Position numbers and translations under genes: made by a program. A stretch of DNA of 64,000 nt, taken from contig CM033106.1 of NCBI GenBank assembly GCA_019321725.1, positions 24,659,618 to 24,723,617 on the forward strand, given 5' to 3'. This DNA is from Paulownia fortunei. Its lineage: Eukaryota; Streptophyta; Magnoliopsida; Lamiales; Paulowniaceae. Each line of letters starts with the position of its first letter. The first letter of the stretch is position 1. This document shows, piece after piece, positions 1-11,895 of the stretch. The notes beneath the pieces are model-generated. The model saw only the letters and a list, made by a program, of their open reading frames with translations, had not been told where the DNA came from and made no database searches.

Positions 1-1061
1 GTTTCTTGAGAATCTAAGAGGAATATGTTATGGGATATGTATTAACTAGTACATAATTATTTAAAGAAATGCATTTGATATGGTAGAAATAAGAGCAATC
101 ACCATATTATAATGAGAAAGAAATTAAATATTCACATAGGTAGAAATGATATATAAATGTATACACCTTTACTAGCATATACGAAGATTACTTTAAAATA
201 ATTTACATTTTTAATTAGCATTTAATTGATAGTAAAATTATGTCTATATCAAACCAAGAAAAATAATTATATTTTGCAACAAATGATAAGATCTCTATCT
301 GAACTCCTTGTTTCCTTGATGAAATGTAGACAAAGAATTAAGAGTTATTTTTAAATAAATTAGTACTTGTTAATGCTGAAGAATGAAAATTTAAGCGTAG
401 AATCACAAATTCAACAAGCTTAAGTGGAGAAACTACTTTATGCACAATTACTTGACTTTTTCTTTGTTGCAAAAGTGCTATTGTTTATCTACTTTCCTTG
501 TTGCAATAATTCTGAATATTTGCTAGAACATGGGAGCCATGACAAATTAACAAATATATGGACCCCGTGAAATTTACAAATTTAGAAAATTCCTGTTAAT
601 ACAATTTTAGAAGATTATAAGATTTTTAATAAAAAAAAATTATTTTTGGTTTCACTTCCTTTCACTAGTATAATTTTATTGTTGTATATTTTGATTTTGA
701 ATTTTTCGACTACTTTTATAAAATTATTTGTCCCAAGGTTGGTTTTTAATTTGTTTTCTTAAGTTTGACTTTGAATTTGAGTGTTAATGAGGTAATTGGT
801 GGGAGTGCTAGGGTACAACTGATATAATGAGCTAAGGGTATTTTTTTCTAAAAAAATACATTTGTTAAATGTTTTTAATATTTAAGAGTGTATTTGATAT
901 GGCTACTATTCTTCAAGATTGTAAATTGTATTTAACCCATATATATCAACTAATGAGATAAGGTAGTTTGATGTTAAACACCTAGTTGATCGTACTCGAA
1001 TCACTTGGAAGGGAATTCGATAACTAGCCATATCCTCCTTAACAAAGAAAAAAAATAAAAT

Positions 1062-1064
<3 letters not shown>
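1..1064. other. AT-rich intergenic DNA, no gene seen
   Basis: Low-complexity AT-rich sequence. A minus-strand open frame across 906-1196 translates partly through the adjacent AT repeat (alternating Ile-Tyr) and has no recognisable domain, so it is not called. No RNA gene or element ends were found. Confidence 0.6.

Positions 1065-1100
<36 letters not shown>
1065..1100. repeat. (AT)n microsatellite
   Basis: Uninterrupted alternating AT of about 36 bases, ending at ccatcccac. It is a simple sequence repeat and probably length-variable. Confidence 0.95.
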
Positions 1101-1102
<2 letters not shown>

Positions 1103-1849
1103 ATCCCACATATTGTAAAAGAACAGAGATGCAAGGCTTTTTAAATGTATTAGCACAATTGACATGAACCACCAAAGTTCCCTGGTAAAAGCTCAAGTTG
1201 CTTCATCAACGTTACTTGTGATTTTAATATGAAATTTGATGTGTATGACAGCATGAGCTGAAATTTATGTTGTCTGTTCCACTGGTTTCTGCATCCTGTT
1301 ACAACAAAGGTGGCTATAGAGGTGTGCAAACCATTATCTAGGTTTTGTTTGGAGCTAAATAGTCTGGTTATATAGTTTTTGGTTCAAAATTTTACAAAAT
1401 CATAGCAAATTAAATTTGACTATGGATCAAACCAAACTCTTTTATTATTAAAAAAAAGTTAAAATAGAAGTTGTAAAATTTACTTGATTTAGGTATTTGA
1501 ATTTTTTTATATGAATAGTATCAAACTGTTTAAATTATGTCATGTAAATAATGAGATCATCAATGTGTTGACATAACAAATGTTATGATAATCAAATCGT
1601 TTGGTGCTTTCATACTTGTTCATATAACCGTTGCAGACATACATTTTCACAAATTTCCATAAGTTTGTCATAGCGTGGATTAGGTTCAATTAGTTGGAAA
1701 ATTTACACTAAAATTGTTAATTAGAACCTCCACTTCCTTTTTTGCTCCTTAGATTATTTGTTTATATATAATATCACTCTCTAAACAGTTATTAAACTCA
1801 TGATTAGGTAAAGTACGAACCATTTAACGGAGCTTGTGTTAGGAGCAAA
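1101..1849. other. AT-rich intergenic DNA, no gene seen
   Basis: No supported coding region. The right part may still belong to the decayed antisense copia element that follows, but no copia motif could be read here. Confidence 0.5.
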
Positions 1850-2330
1850 TAGGATGTTATCAAAATATTTGCATATAAGATAACGGCTTATAACTTTTTT
1901 AATTTAGATTGGTATTAAATGATTGATCTTATATTTTAGGTTTGGTCTTCCTACATTCTTCATACTTTTTAAAATACAAGACTTTTCTGCTCATAAATTT
2001 ATGTTTTGCCATCACTATATAAATGTATTTTTCAGCATCACTTGCGTATCGGCTTCTAGGCAACCTTACTAAACATATTTACGTGAATAGTAGCACCAAA
2101 ATTTGCCCACTAAGGTTATAACTTTTTTAATGTAAATTGATATTAAATGATTGATCATACATTTTATGTTTAGTCCTCGTACATTCTTCATACTTTTTAA
2201 AATACAACACTTTCCTCCTCATAAATTTATGTTTGTTCATCACCATATAAATGCATCGTTCAGCATCACTTACGTGTCGGTTTCTCACTTACGTGAATAA
2301 TAGCACCAAAATTTTCGCACCAAGTATTAA
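1850..2330 (-). pseudogene. Ty1/copia protease-region remnant, internally duplicated
   Basis: Read on the minus strand, this is the stretch downstream of the aspartic protease active site in copia polyproteins. A fragment reading SDAEKYIYI corresponds to the conserved segment that normally runs into G-D-G-K in this family. It is full of stops. The segment is present twice head to tail (about 1887-2102 and 2115-2325). Both copies share landmarks such as attcttcatactttttaaaa, cagcatcactt and agcaccaaaattt. The order gag then protease on the minus strand agrees with the gag remnant immediately to the right. This is certain as a duplicated repeat and likely as copia protease; no function is retained. 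Confidence 0.6.
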
Positions 2331-2960
2331 GTACAGAAACTAAATTAACTTTAGAATAAACTAAAGTGTGTAGCAAATCTTAATACGTCGTTTTAGCATA
2401 CTTGGGGTATTCTTTTTTCATGTGTCCATCCTTCTCACAAAAGTAACACTTAAATTTCTAATATTGTTTCTTTCACAATTTATGTTTGTTTCCTTTTTTC
2501 ATTTTCTTGTTCTATTTGTTTAAACCTTTCTTCTTCTTGAGTACAATGAGACATGGACTCATTAAGAGTCTATTCATTCTTTTGGTATTATAACTCACTT
2601 TAAATCGACCGTATTGGGGTAAGAAGAGAAATTAGAACTAGATGCACGAGCAAGTTTTAGACAATTCTAACTTTAGTGACTTTACTTTGGAAGTGAGATT
2701 TGACAATTCCATTATATACTCCATTATATTCTTTTTTTTCTTTATACCTTATTAAAATAAAATTAACCAAAAAAAAGTGTAATTGTTTTAGTCTTTTCAT
2801 CCTTTTTAGGGAACGCTTTCTAATATTTTTTAAATTTTTTTTAACATTATCCTCCTCACAAACATAGTACCCCTAAATGCTGTTGAAATCGTGCACTTCA
2901 AGATCATAAGACTCATGTGGTTAGAACGATTCTATTTTTTTAATTTCATTTTAGTCTTAG
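2331..2960 (-). pseudogene. Ty1/copia gag remnant (UBN2-type with zinc knuckle)
   Basis: The minus-strand translation gives PQYGRFKVSYNT (about 2584-2620), then after a frameshift LNESMSHCTQEEERFKQIEQ (about 2500-2575). These are hallmarks of the C-terminal half of plant copia gag (UBN2 family). Next comes a zinc knuckle KCYFCEKDGHMKKEY (about 2406-2450). The knuckle has the C-x2-C-x4-H-x4-C spacing, but the last ligand is Tyr instead of Cys. Gag would package the element RNA in virus-like particles. At least one frameshift and several stops make it inactive. It is a different copia lineage from the element at 12.9-18.1 kb, whose gag lacks a visible knuckle. The right limit is approximate. 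Confidence 0.75.
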
Positions 2961-5330
2961 GGGAACTTGCATTAATGAGAGTAGAAAGTTGTTTTGTAAG
3001 AAATGTAAGGTCAAAATCCATACACCCAAAAATAATCATAACATTTTATTTTTAGTTCTTAAAGTTTGTGCCATTAAACACATGAATGGAATTAATATTG
3101 ATTGATTCCGAAGAAGCATATACAAAAACTCATTAGAGAAAAAAAAAAGCAACGTACTCATAATCAATATACATGTCATAACATAATTCTAAAAACTACA
3201 ACTTATTATGCATGACATAATAAAAATAATGGTGGGCTCTATCATGAGATTCCTAACATAATATTGATATTTAATCTTTCGATAGAAACATCAATTGTAA
3301 ATGATACTCTTTATATGATAATCAAATACTAACAATTAATTATATCAAATAATAAGCATTTCTTTGGATCGACTTATTATTCATATGTAAAAACTTAATA
3401 ATTATTACATATTTATTGTCGCAAGTATGCCTATTATTTGGTCAGATAATAAATTTCTTTTGGGTCGGTCATTATTTGCAGAAATAATAAGCATGCACAT
3501 CTTAATACCCCAAAATACATAAATGACACAATAGAGATTACTTAGACAACATATTATTTCAATTTATTTATTTTGAAATATTAGATATATAGTGCAAAAT
3601 ACATATATTTATCATCCTAATGTCTATCACTTAGTCAAACAATAACATTTTTTTGGACTAATTATTATCCGTATAGAAATAGATATAATGCAAATCTTTT
3701 ATTTGATATCTAATATTTCAAAAGTAGAATTAGATAACAAAGTCACCTTTGTGACATATTATTTTAATTTATCTTTAAATATAAAATAAGATTTGCCAAC
3801 CAAAATAATAATTTATTATTACTTAATTCACTATAGTGATAACTGAATATATTTGGGTAGCTACATATCAAAATTTAATCCAATTTGAAATCAAATTTAA
3901 TATAGTCCACATGGATGGGATAAATCCGTCCTAACTATATGAGCCATAAAATGAGCCCAAATTATAATCCCAAATGCATCCTTATTTGCATTTAAAGTCC
4001 CAAAAATCAATCTTATTTGAATTTAAAGCCAAAAATGAAATTGGACTCACAACCAAATTAAACCCGAAACCAAATCAGGCTAAAACCCAACCCATATGAT
4101 TTGAGCCTAAATTAAACTCATCTTTGAAACCCTTGAAACCAAACTCCTTCACCCATCTCCTTCACCCTCATCGCAATCCTGCTGCCACCCCTCATTCGCT
4201 AGCCAACCTACTGCAGACACAACCAGTCTGTTGACGCCACAAAATCGCGCGCCCTTCACACCGCCGACCAGACTCGTCAACCAGCTCTCCTCCCGTCGTG
4301 CGAGAGGAAACACGCAAAGAACGGCCTATGCCACCATGAAAAATCCCCTCACAACTCGCCAGACCCACCATTGTTTCGTTGCCGTCGCTTGCTGGGGTAC
4401 AATAGAGAGGTGTGAGACGGTAGGATGTTGGGCAGTTGAATGGTGGTGGTGGGTTGTTATTGGCGGTGGCGTGCAGCTGCAAAAGAAACTAGATGGCCGC
4501 TCCCCGCTTCCATCTCCTTGTCGGCTGGTTCGCCGTGTTTGGGGTTGCTTAGGGAAGGTGACGCCATGGGTTGATGGGGTGTCGGGGTTTGATGGGATAG
4601 CGGTTGTGCCCCGCCATGACCATCATGGTCAGGATGTCTTTTTTTTTTTTTTTTTTTAACAGTAACAGTAAGACCTGAAGCCTGAATTTTGAAACCGTAA
4701 TTTTAGAAAAGTTTTTTTATTTTCTTCTTTCAAACAAAATTATTTGGCTGAAAATAATTAAGAAAAGAATGGCTGAAATATCACAAATTTGTTTCCAAAC
4801 TCTTCTTTCAAACAAGATTATGAACATAATCAACAAAGAAGAAATAAACATTTTTTATATAATCTAACATGACTTGTTTAGATAGAATATAATTAATTTA
4901 TAAATATAATTAATATTCATATATCCCAAATTCATCATGTAGAACTATAAAAAATAATTGTATACTAAATAACAAGTGTAAATTGATCTACAGTGATATA
5001 AACGAAAGAGTTAGTATCTTTTGTAATTAAATCTCCCTATAGTTTCTCTTTTTAATATGGGAAAGAGGAGGAGAATAAAATAATAATTAATTTGACTTGC
5101 AGATTATAATTTTATAATATTTTTTGTATATTAAATTAATTAAAATTCTATCAATATTAATTAGACTAGTATTGAATCTCTACACATTATATAAATATTT
5201 CTAAAGTCCAATTAATAGATTAACTTATTTGGTTCTATTAAATTAGATAATTCATAATTTAATTTAATTAGACTAGTATTGAATCTCTACACATTTTATT
5301 AAAAAATTAAATTAATAAAACCCAACACTT
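2961..5330 (-). other. Probable LTR/leader of the antisense copia remnant, including a GC-rich island
   Basis: This lies upstream (minus strand) of the gag remnant, where the leader and 5' LTR should be. At 3300-3700 it holds repeated blocks of the type tattatttggtcagataata / ggactaattattatccgtat, usual in copia leaders. At about 4150-4640 there is a conspicuous GC-rich island rich in CCGCC/GGTGG with open frames on both strands (4231-4659 plus, 4192-4482 minus). These frames have no domain and end in homopolymers, so I treat them as non-coding. A 33-base direct repeat (gactagtattgaatctctacacatt core) occurs near 5161-5190 and 5268-5296. LTR ends and a primer-binding site could not be fixed; a weak match lies near 3235-3250. 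Confidence 0.35.
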
Positions 5331-6011
5331 ATTATAGCAATCGCTAAGTCCATTTTCCTGAAGCAATTTTCAAGTTTTGGGTATTTTATTTTCCTATAAA
5401 TTAGTTCAATTATATTATTTATATTTATATTTTACATATATTGTGTATAAGATTAGACACGAATTAATATTCACAAAATTAGGGGTATATATAATGAACG
5501 TATGCTACTATATATCTATACTACATAATATATAGAAAGGTGGTCCTTGACTTCAATTGGTTGATTTTGATAAATTTTTGAATTCTAATAATGTTGAATT
5601 AATTTTGTTGCAGGATTCTTTTTTTGGTTAAGTAATATTTTTGTTATGATTTTTAGCTTAGTATATTTAAAATCTAAAATGATATTTAACACGAAAGTAT
5701 ATCTACTATAAATGGCATTGATATTCCATCTTTTTTTCTTTTTTTTTTTTTTTGTGTCTTTCTTCTTTTTTTTGTGTCTTTCTTCTTTTTGGTAGCAACC
5801 CATTGCATTAGTCCAACAAATAGATAATTCTCTGTAAGTATTACCACAAAGATCGCCTAATATTAGTTTTATAACAAGGCATAATACACCAAAGAATATC
5901 TTCCACCCTACAATACAAATAAATTAACCATTAGGAGACCCGTGAGGTTTTCTTACTAAACTTTTTGTACAATGAAATCAATCTTGTGCCTTGAGAAAAT
6001 ATAGGAAGGAT
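5331..6011. other. AT-rich intergenic DNA with poly-T tracts
   Basis: Contains T-rich tracts at 5730-5790 with a short tandem motif (tttttttgtgtctttcttc twice). The minus-strand frame through it is lysine-only low complexity. No gene is supported. Confidence 0.6.
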
Positions 6012-6347
6012 GTTATCGAGGCATAGTTCAATTGGAAGAACAATTGATTTGGATTTGCTTTCAGCGGTAGGGTGGGAATTCGAATTTTAATGGGAATTTG
6101 CGGATGCATTTTAATATGGAGCAATCACTGTACTACCAGTGGGATCCTGCGATTGAGGTGTTTCGAGCGATCACTGTGGATTGGGCACCTTGTGCGCAAA
6201 AGTGTATAGTTCTTGTTGGAAATTTGTGTATTGGTTGAAATATATCTCGCAATTTACCCTTTTTAGGTATTAGGAGCTGATGTGTAGGAGTTCAGAACTA
6301 GTTCCGCGAAATCGGGAATGTGGATTATAAAATATATATATATATAT
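6012..6347 (+). mobile_element. tRNA-derived SINE candidate
   Basis: The 5' part resembles a tRNA gene with an internal RNA polymerase III promoter. An A-box-like tagttcaattggaaga lies at 6024-6039 (compare TAGCTCAGTTGGTAGA) and a B-box-like ggaattcgaattt at 6075-6087 (compare GGTTCGAATCC), about 40 bases apart as in tRNA-headed SINEs. A unique body follows, ending in gttccgcgaaatcgggaatg and a simple AT tail. Imperfect flanking repeats (aggaaggat before, ataaaggat after) may be the target duplication. SINEs encode no protein and depend on LINE machinery. The SINE call is inferred from architecture; the family is not identified. Confidence 0.6.
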
Positions 6348-7049
6348 ATAAAGGATACCAGAACTAGAATTATCAAGAGAATAAAGAACTTATCAAAAAT
6401 AAAAAATGAATAAGGTATTTATACTTCAATGTTGAAGGTAATGGATAAATTGAACTACTTTTTTAATGGATGTTAACTATTTAATCTAAATTGAACTTCA
6501 ATTTATTTATTTTTATCAAAAAGAGTTCAAAATTTATTTAGATTAAATAGTTAATACTTTACTTTGAATTCAAATAAACAAAATAATTTTTTTATTTTTA
6601 ATATTTTTTGTGTATTTATTGTACTCTTTTATTATTTTAGTTATTTTTTAAATTTAAATTATTTAAGTTACTAATTACTTTTTTTTACAAAAAATTATAA
6701 TTTTGAATATTTTTTTATAATAAAAAAATAAAATTGAATTTGGGGTGAAAAATATATAAAATATGCTAAAAATCATTTAATTCATTGTATTGAGGGCAAT
6801 TTTATCCAAATATTTAATTTAGGTGAGTAAATGTTATATTTATAAATTTAGGAGGTGTTTGTTACCATAGACGCAGTTCGAGAATCTATGTATTTTATTG
6901 AGAAGACAAATGTTATATTTGTATGTTGAGGAGGATATTTGTGACCATAAATAAAATAAAAAATTGTATGTATTTTGCTCTATATTTTATTAAAATTGAT
7001 AAATTCACTTGCCCTGCGTAATATATTAATTTACATTCATAGTGTATTT
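6348..7049. other. AT-rich DNA with a 19-bp perfect inverted repeat
   Basis: No gene. A perfect inverted repeat (ttaactatttaatctaaat at 6473-6491, complement at 6536-6554) flanks a 44-base spacer and would form a hairpin. It could be a small foldback element. The rest is featureless AT-rich DNA. Confidence 0.6.
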
Positions 7050-8550
7050 TGTACAAATTTTCTCTAGCGCTATACAAATAGAATGATCAGCTCATTAAAA
7101 AGAGTTGTTAAAAAGTCAAAGTTAATTAATAATATTTAATTTCATCAACGTACTTTTACTGAAAAAGAAATTACAAAATTCTTTTTTGTTTTTTTTATCC
7201 CTTTGAAGATTAACTTGCTGAGGTAGTAGTACTTGTGTCCAACCCATTTCCCTTTCCTATGAGAGCAGCGTACGCAATAAGTGTTTGGCGTGGATTAATG
7301 ACCCCTATGCGTCTCATCTCACGTTTGGTTGGTACAAAAGACATGGATGAGACAAAACTATTCTCGAGTTCATGCCATTTTTATTTTTTTTGAAATATTT
7401 AAAAATAATTTTTTTTCTTTCTGAAATTTTTCGTCAACTATACTATGTTGCTTAAATTAACGATATAATAGTTACTCTCATTATTGTAGTGATTCGCAAA
7501 AAATTAATAACTTTTTCAACTCTTACGTTAAAATTCTATACTAGATCAAATGAGAATCAAGATTTTTAAATGGAGAGATTATTAATTAGTATACTTATTA
7601 TTATTATTATCATTATTTTTAAGAATTCTTCTTGTGGAGTTGTGTGGATCTCTACATGTCAATTAATAATAGTACTAATATTAAACATACACCAATATGT
7701 TAGTATTCGTTAGAGACGATAATGGAGCGAATTTAGGATAGGTTTATTAAAATTTGAAATCCGTTGCACTAATATTTATAAGGACTGGTAGGTTGAACCT
7801 GTTAGACCCCTTTTATAATTTTAAACATATCAAACAATACATTTTCAAAATAAAATCATTAAAATTTTCTAAAAAAATATATTTGCTAAAAATAATATCA
7901 TATAAATACATATGCAATAATTTAAAAGAATATTAAAAAATAAATGAGGTGGGTTCAAGGGCAGGTTTAAAAATAAAATCAAGACCCCCAAACCTGTTTA
8001 TAATTTTAAAATCTATCCAGGGATAAATTAGGTTCAAGTTTAAATTCATCACATTAGCCCCGTAATCATCTAAGTATTTTTTAAGCCTGTAATTTAGAAA
8101 GCATTACACATGGAGTCCATAATTTCCTATAACGTGATTTTTGTGCAGAAGAATGGCTTGTATTGACATGTAATCCAGAGCCTATTTTGTGTCATCCTCT
8201 TACTATTATTTAAATAAGATTGTAAGTTATTGAATTATATATAATAATTTTATTATTTTAATTTATAATATCATCATATATACACAATTAAAGATTTATA
8301 GACTCATTTAAACACTAATCAAGTGGTTACATAAAACTTTGGAGTAAAGAATTATAAATAGAAGATGACAATAAAATAGTACATACACAACTTAATTGCA
8401 TCACAAAAATCAACATAGAGATCATTAAATGATTATGAATGTTAGTAGTTGCATTTAAATATAGCCCCGTAACTTTCCTTCTCTCTTAGTCATTAATTCC
8501 CACTTGAAAAATCAACAGGCTGACACCATTCAAGATAATAAATTCTTCTA

Positions 8551-8560
8551 TTATAAAAAG
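8551..8560 (+). promoter_or_regulatory. TATA box of secreted-protein gene 1
   Basis: ttataaaaag lies about 96 bases upstream of the chosen ATG and is embedded in a block (ttctattataaaaagggttc) identical in the paralogue. The leader carries acacacacatataaca and agagaaagagtg, also shared. Confidence 0.75.
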
Positions 8561-8646
8561 GGTTCTCTTCAAGCAACCCCTAGTACACACACATATAACA
8601 AAGAGAAAGAGTGAAAATAGACAAAGAAAGATCTAGAGATTTGAAG

Positions 8647-8964
8647 ATGGAGGGTTTTGCTAAGGTGGTGCTCGTCCTCACTGTGTTTCTTGGTGCACTC
8701 TCAATGGATGTCAAAGGAGGAAGAATTCTCAAGGGAAATGAGGAGATTTATCAGCCTCAGGCCTTTGGAAGATTCCCTGGGAAACTTCCAAGCCCAAGTT
8801 TTGGTTTATCGTCTATGAGCACATCTGTTTTTATAACTTTTCCCGGCCCAATTTTGAGCTCGGGGCCTTTTCCTTTGTGTCATGGGGTCCTATGTGCTCT
8901 GCCCCGCCCAATAACCCAGCTGGATCCAACAGGGGTGGGTGCTAGTGTGAGTGGCGCCCCATGA
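8647..8964 (+). CDS. Small secreted protein 1 (peptide precursor or cell-wall protein candidate), 105 aa
   Basis: Unrecognised family. Residues 1-20 form a hydrophobic signal peptide (MEGFAKVVLVLTVFLGALS), so the product should enter the secretory pathway and probably the apoplast. A conserved motif follows (DVKGGRILKGNEEI, then QPQ.FG). The central part is rich in Pro, Phe, Ser and Gly, with a C-x4-C pair (LCHGVLC). The protein ends in GASVSGAP, matching the paralogue's ASVSGSP. I chose the ATG at 8647 because it begins the block conserved with the paralogue; the frame is open 12 codons further upstream but has no ATG there. No intron is needed. The constant signal/leader and tail around a variable core resemble secreted signalling-peptide precursors, but a short Pro/Gly-rich wall protein is equally possible. 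It sits about 22 kb from its tandem paralogue on the same strand and has its own TATA box. Confidence 0.75.
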   Translation: MEGFAKVVLVLTVFLGALSMDVKGGRILKGNEEIYQPQAFGRFPGKLPSPSFGLSSMSTSVFITFPGPILSSGPFPLCHGVLCALPRPITQLDPTGVGASVSGAP

Positions 8965-9250
8965 TAAGGAAATGTGGCTTTAATGAGGTTTATTAGTCTC
9001 CTTGGTGTGGTTTGGCTTTGGATCTTCTAAGTATTAGGTTTTTAGTAATGTTAGTTTAAGTTGCATAAGATCTACAATGTACTGGAAGAACTATTACGTG
9101 CTTCTGATTCTATCATTGTAGTTGGTTGTGTTCGAATAAGAGGTGAATAAGCTAACTATGTTTATATTATTACATTATAATTTTTTGTTTTTGAAATTAT
9201 TTAGATTGCATTTGGTTAGACTAATTTAGAAGAATTTATGAAGGCGATCT

Positions 9251-9771
9251 GCTTCATTCTCTTCTACCCCATCCCCCTCAGTCTATTAGTTTCATTACAT
9301 ACACTGACGTCTCTAATAGTTTGTAGTTTTTCTTTACACATTCTTTGAAAATTAATCTCACTGTTAAACATCATAAACCCATTTTAATCTTAGGGCCCAT
9401 TAAGCCTACATGCTCACTAGGTTAGACAATCAATATCAGCATAGTCAAATTTATATGCATGCCCATCTATATAAGCTGAACCCCACTCCAACCCAACCCC
9501 CCAAACCAAATGAACACGTAATGTCAAAGTTCTACTTTTTTTTTAAAATTATTTGTAGAAATGAAGAATACATAGAAGTTAAACATATCCCCACTTGTTG
9601 CATTCAAGAAAACACGAAGTATGTAAACCAGAGGACAACATATTGCAGTCCACCACAGAAAACATCAGACGACAACAAATAAAAAATAAAAAATAAAATA
9701 ATGCAGCCCACTGTTGAAAACAATACACAGTTAAAGTTAGAAAAAATTATATGAAGCAATACAAAGAACCA
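9251..9771. other. Intergenic DNA, no gene seen
   Basis: Open frames at 9410-9682 (+) and 9604-9792 (-) overlap each other, lack domains and cross A-rich tracts; neither is supported. Confidence 0.55.
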
Positions 9772-11249
9772 CTGGGGCTGCAAATGAACCAAGCCGCACG
9801 TGAGCTATTCGGATTTTGGCTCGAAATTTTTTTATTCGAGATCGATCGTTAAATTTAATGAGTCGAGCTCGAATTCGAAAATTTTATCGAGTCGAGGTAA
9901 ATCTAATAGCATTTGACTCGTTAGCTCGTGAGTCTGCTCGTTTATATGCTAGCGAGCTTATTTGCGAGATCGAGCTCGACTAGTTTATAATTTATGTGCT
10001 CACGAGTTCGAGCTCGTGAGCCTACTCGTTTATATGCTTACGAAACTGTTCGCGAGTTCGAACTCGAGTTTGACTCATTTATATACTCACGAATCTGTTC
10101 GTGAGTATGACTTGTTTGATAAGTTCATAAACATGTTTGTGAACGAATCGTTTAAAAATTCGATAATAGTTTTGATAAAATTATAAAAATCTTAAATACA
10201 AAGTTTTCAAATGAAATCGAATACAACATTTTTGAAAAAAGTGTGAAAACTCACACCACTAAGTCAATTATATTTTTGTATAATCAAACATAATAAACTA
10301 TTTTTTAAGACTAGCATAATCAATAAATAAAATTTAATATAAATCTTATAATTTTATATTTAGAATAATTAATTAAATAATTATATATAACCAAGATAAT
10401 TCATAAAATAATAATAAAAATTTAGAATAATTAATTAATTTAGGCTAATCAAATGAAACAAACTCTTAGTATGATTTATGAAACATTTAGAGTATGACTT
10501 ACTTGAAATTAATAAATTTTGTACATTTAAAAAAATTAAAAACAATAAGCGTAGATTAAAATATATAATAATTAAATTTCAACTTTAAATAATTTATTAA
10601 AATAAGATTAAATTTAAAATTATAAGTTTATTTTAATTTAACGAAATATACCTGTCTGCAAATTCATGTTATTCAACGATATTTTTTCGATTTTTTTGGT
10701 ATTATATCCCAATAAAATTCGAATCACGAATTATTATGAATGTCGATAATACCCGCACACACTTTTTTTACTATACTCTTAAGGGGTGATTAGTATATAA
10801 AAATAAAATTATATGAGAATAGAATGAATTTAGGAATGCCGAATAAATTTGCTACATTTAAAATATTTAACAATGAGAATATAAATAGAGAATAATAAAT
10901 TTATAATAATTAAGAAAAAATTCAATTCTAAATTCTAAGCGATAAACTATAATAGTCAACTAAAAATTTTATATGCTAACTACACTTTACATCATTCATA
11001 AAAAATTCAAGTTAATAATAATAAACTTAGTATAATAAGCAAAATTCAATAATATACTATAGAACCATGATTTAAAATAATTAAATAAAAATTAAAAGTC
11101 AAACTTAAGATAATAAATAAAATTAAGATAAAAAAGAAAATAAAAATAATAAAATAAAAACTAATCAAATATCATACTTTAAGATAATACATTTAGATTA
11201 AAATTAGTTAGAAGATTAGATAGTTGTTTTTCTTTAAAATTTAAAAAAA

Positions 11250-11312
<63 letters not shown>

Positions 11313-11779
11313 ATAATATACTTAGTCTAATCAACTAAAATTCAATTATAAATCTTAGGATAATAAATTATAATAATAAACTATATATTAACTATATTTA
11401 AAATAATTCATAAACTAAGAATTTTAATTAATAATAATAAATGTAGATTAAAATATAAAATAAAATGTGTTGTTTTCTATTTTTTAAAATGAAATGTGCT
11501 TATCAAACTCGAATTCGAGCCCGATTGTATGCTTAACGAGCTCGAGTTCGAACTTGATTTTATGCTTAACGAGTCGAGCTCGAACTAAGCTCGTTTAATA
11601 TACTAAACGAGTCATTTTTAAATCGAGTTCGAGCCATTTGCGAGCTTAATAATTTAAAAACAAACTGAACTCAAGTTTAATTATAAAAGCTCGAATCGAG
11701 CTCGAGTCTATGAAAATTTCAAACAAGTTGAGCTCGAATTTTTTTCTATTCGACTTGATTCGATTCGATTACACCCCTG
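9772..11779. mobile_element. hAT-like non-autonomous element with TCGAGC-type subterminal repeats
   Basis: The right end is CACCCCTG (11772-11779) and the left end CTGGGG (9772), an imperfect version of the CAGGGGTG termini common in hAT elements. Flanks agaaccac (left, overlapping the end by one base) and ataaccac (11780-11787) match at 7 of 8 positions, as expected for an 8-bp duplication. Both ends (about 9800-10160 and 11500-11770) are packed with gagctcgag / tcgagttcgagc motifs in both orientations, the usual clustered transposase-binding sites. The interior is AT-rich with no transposase; it contains an (AT)n tract at 11262-11305. Mobility would need a transposase supplied from elsewhere. 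Confidence 0.65.
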
Positions 11780-11895
11780 ATAACCACCATTAAGCCCCAC
11801 TTCACTTTATACTTGAAAAGAAAAAGGACAAACATTCATTCAACAATACAAGAACCAAACAATGTTTGTAAAAAATAATAAATCATGGACACAAC

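Larger units (their letters stand above)
7050..9250 (+). repeat. Tandem-duplicated locus, copy 1 (gene-bearing part)
   Basis: Collinear similarity to 29185-31020. Shared blocks include gaatgatcagctcattaaaa (7081 and 29211), the tgtttggygtggattaa / ctctcatc..cacgtt block (7281 and 29452), tagtagttgcattta (8441 and 30214), ctttccttctctcttagtca, the TATA region, the whole gene and about 250 bases of 3' flank up to gcatttgg. Copy 1 lacks about 40 bases present in copy 2 near 30230. The similarity shows one duplication event covering promoter, gene and terminator region. Confidence 0.9.

Noticed and set aside
906..1196. Minus-strand frame of 96 codons
   Set aside because: Runs through an (AT)n microsatellite as Ile-Tyr repeats; the flanking residues match nothing recognisable.
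4192..4659. Overlapping open frames on both strands (142 and 96 codons)
   Set aside because: They coincide with a GC-rich island, contain Trp/Pro/Gly runs and a poly-Phe end, and have no domain; composition alone explains the open frames.
6473..6554. MicroRNA precursor hairpin
   Set aside because: A perfect 19-bp AT-rich inverted repeat with a 44-base loop; no mature-sequence evidence, and a small foldback element is likelier.
9962..10186. Plus-strand frame of 74 codons
   Set aside because: It is a translation of the hAT-like element's repetitive subterminal arrays.
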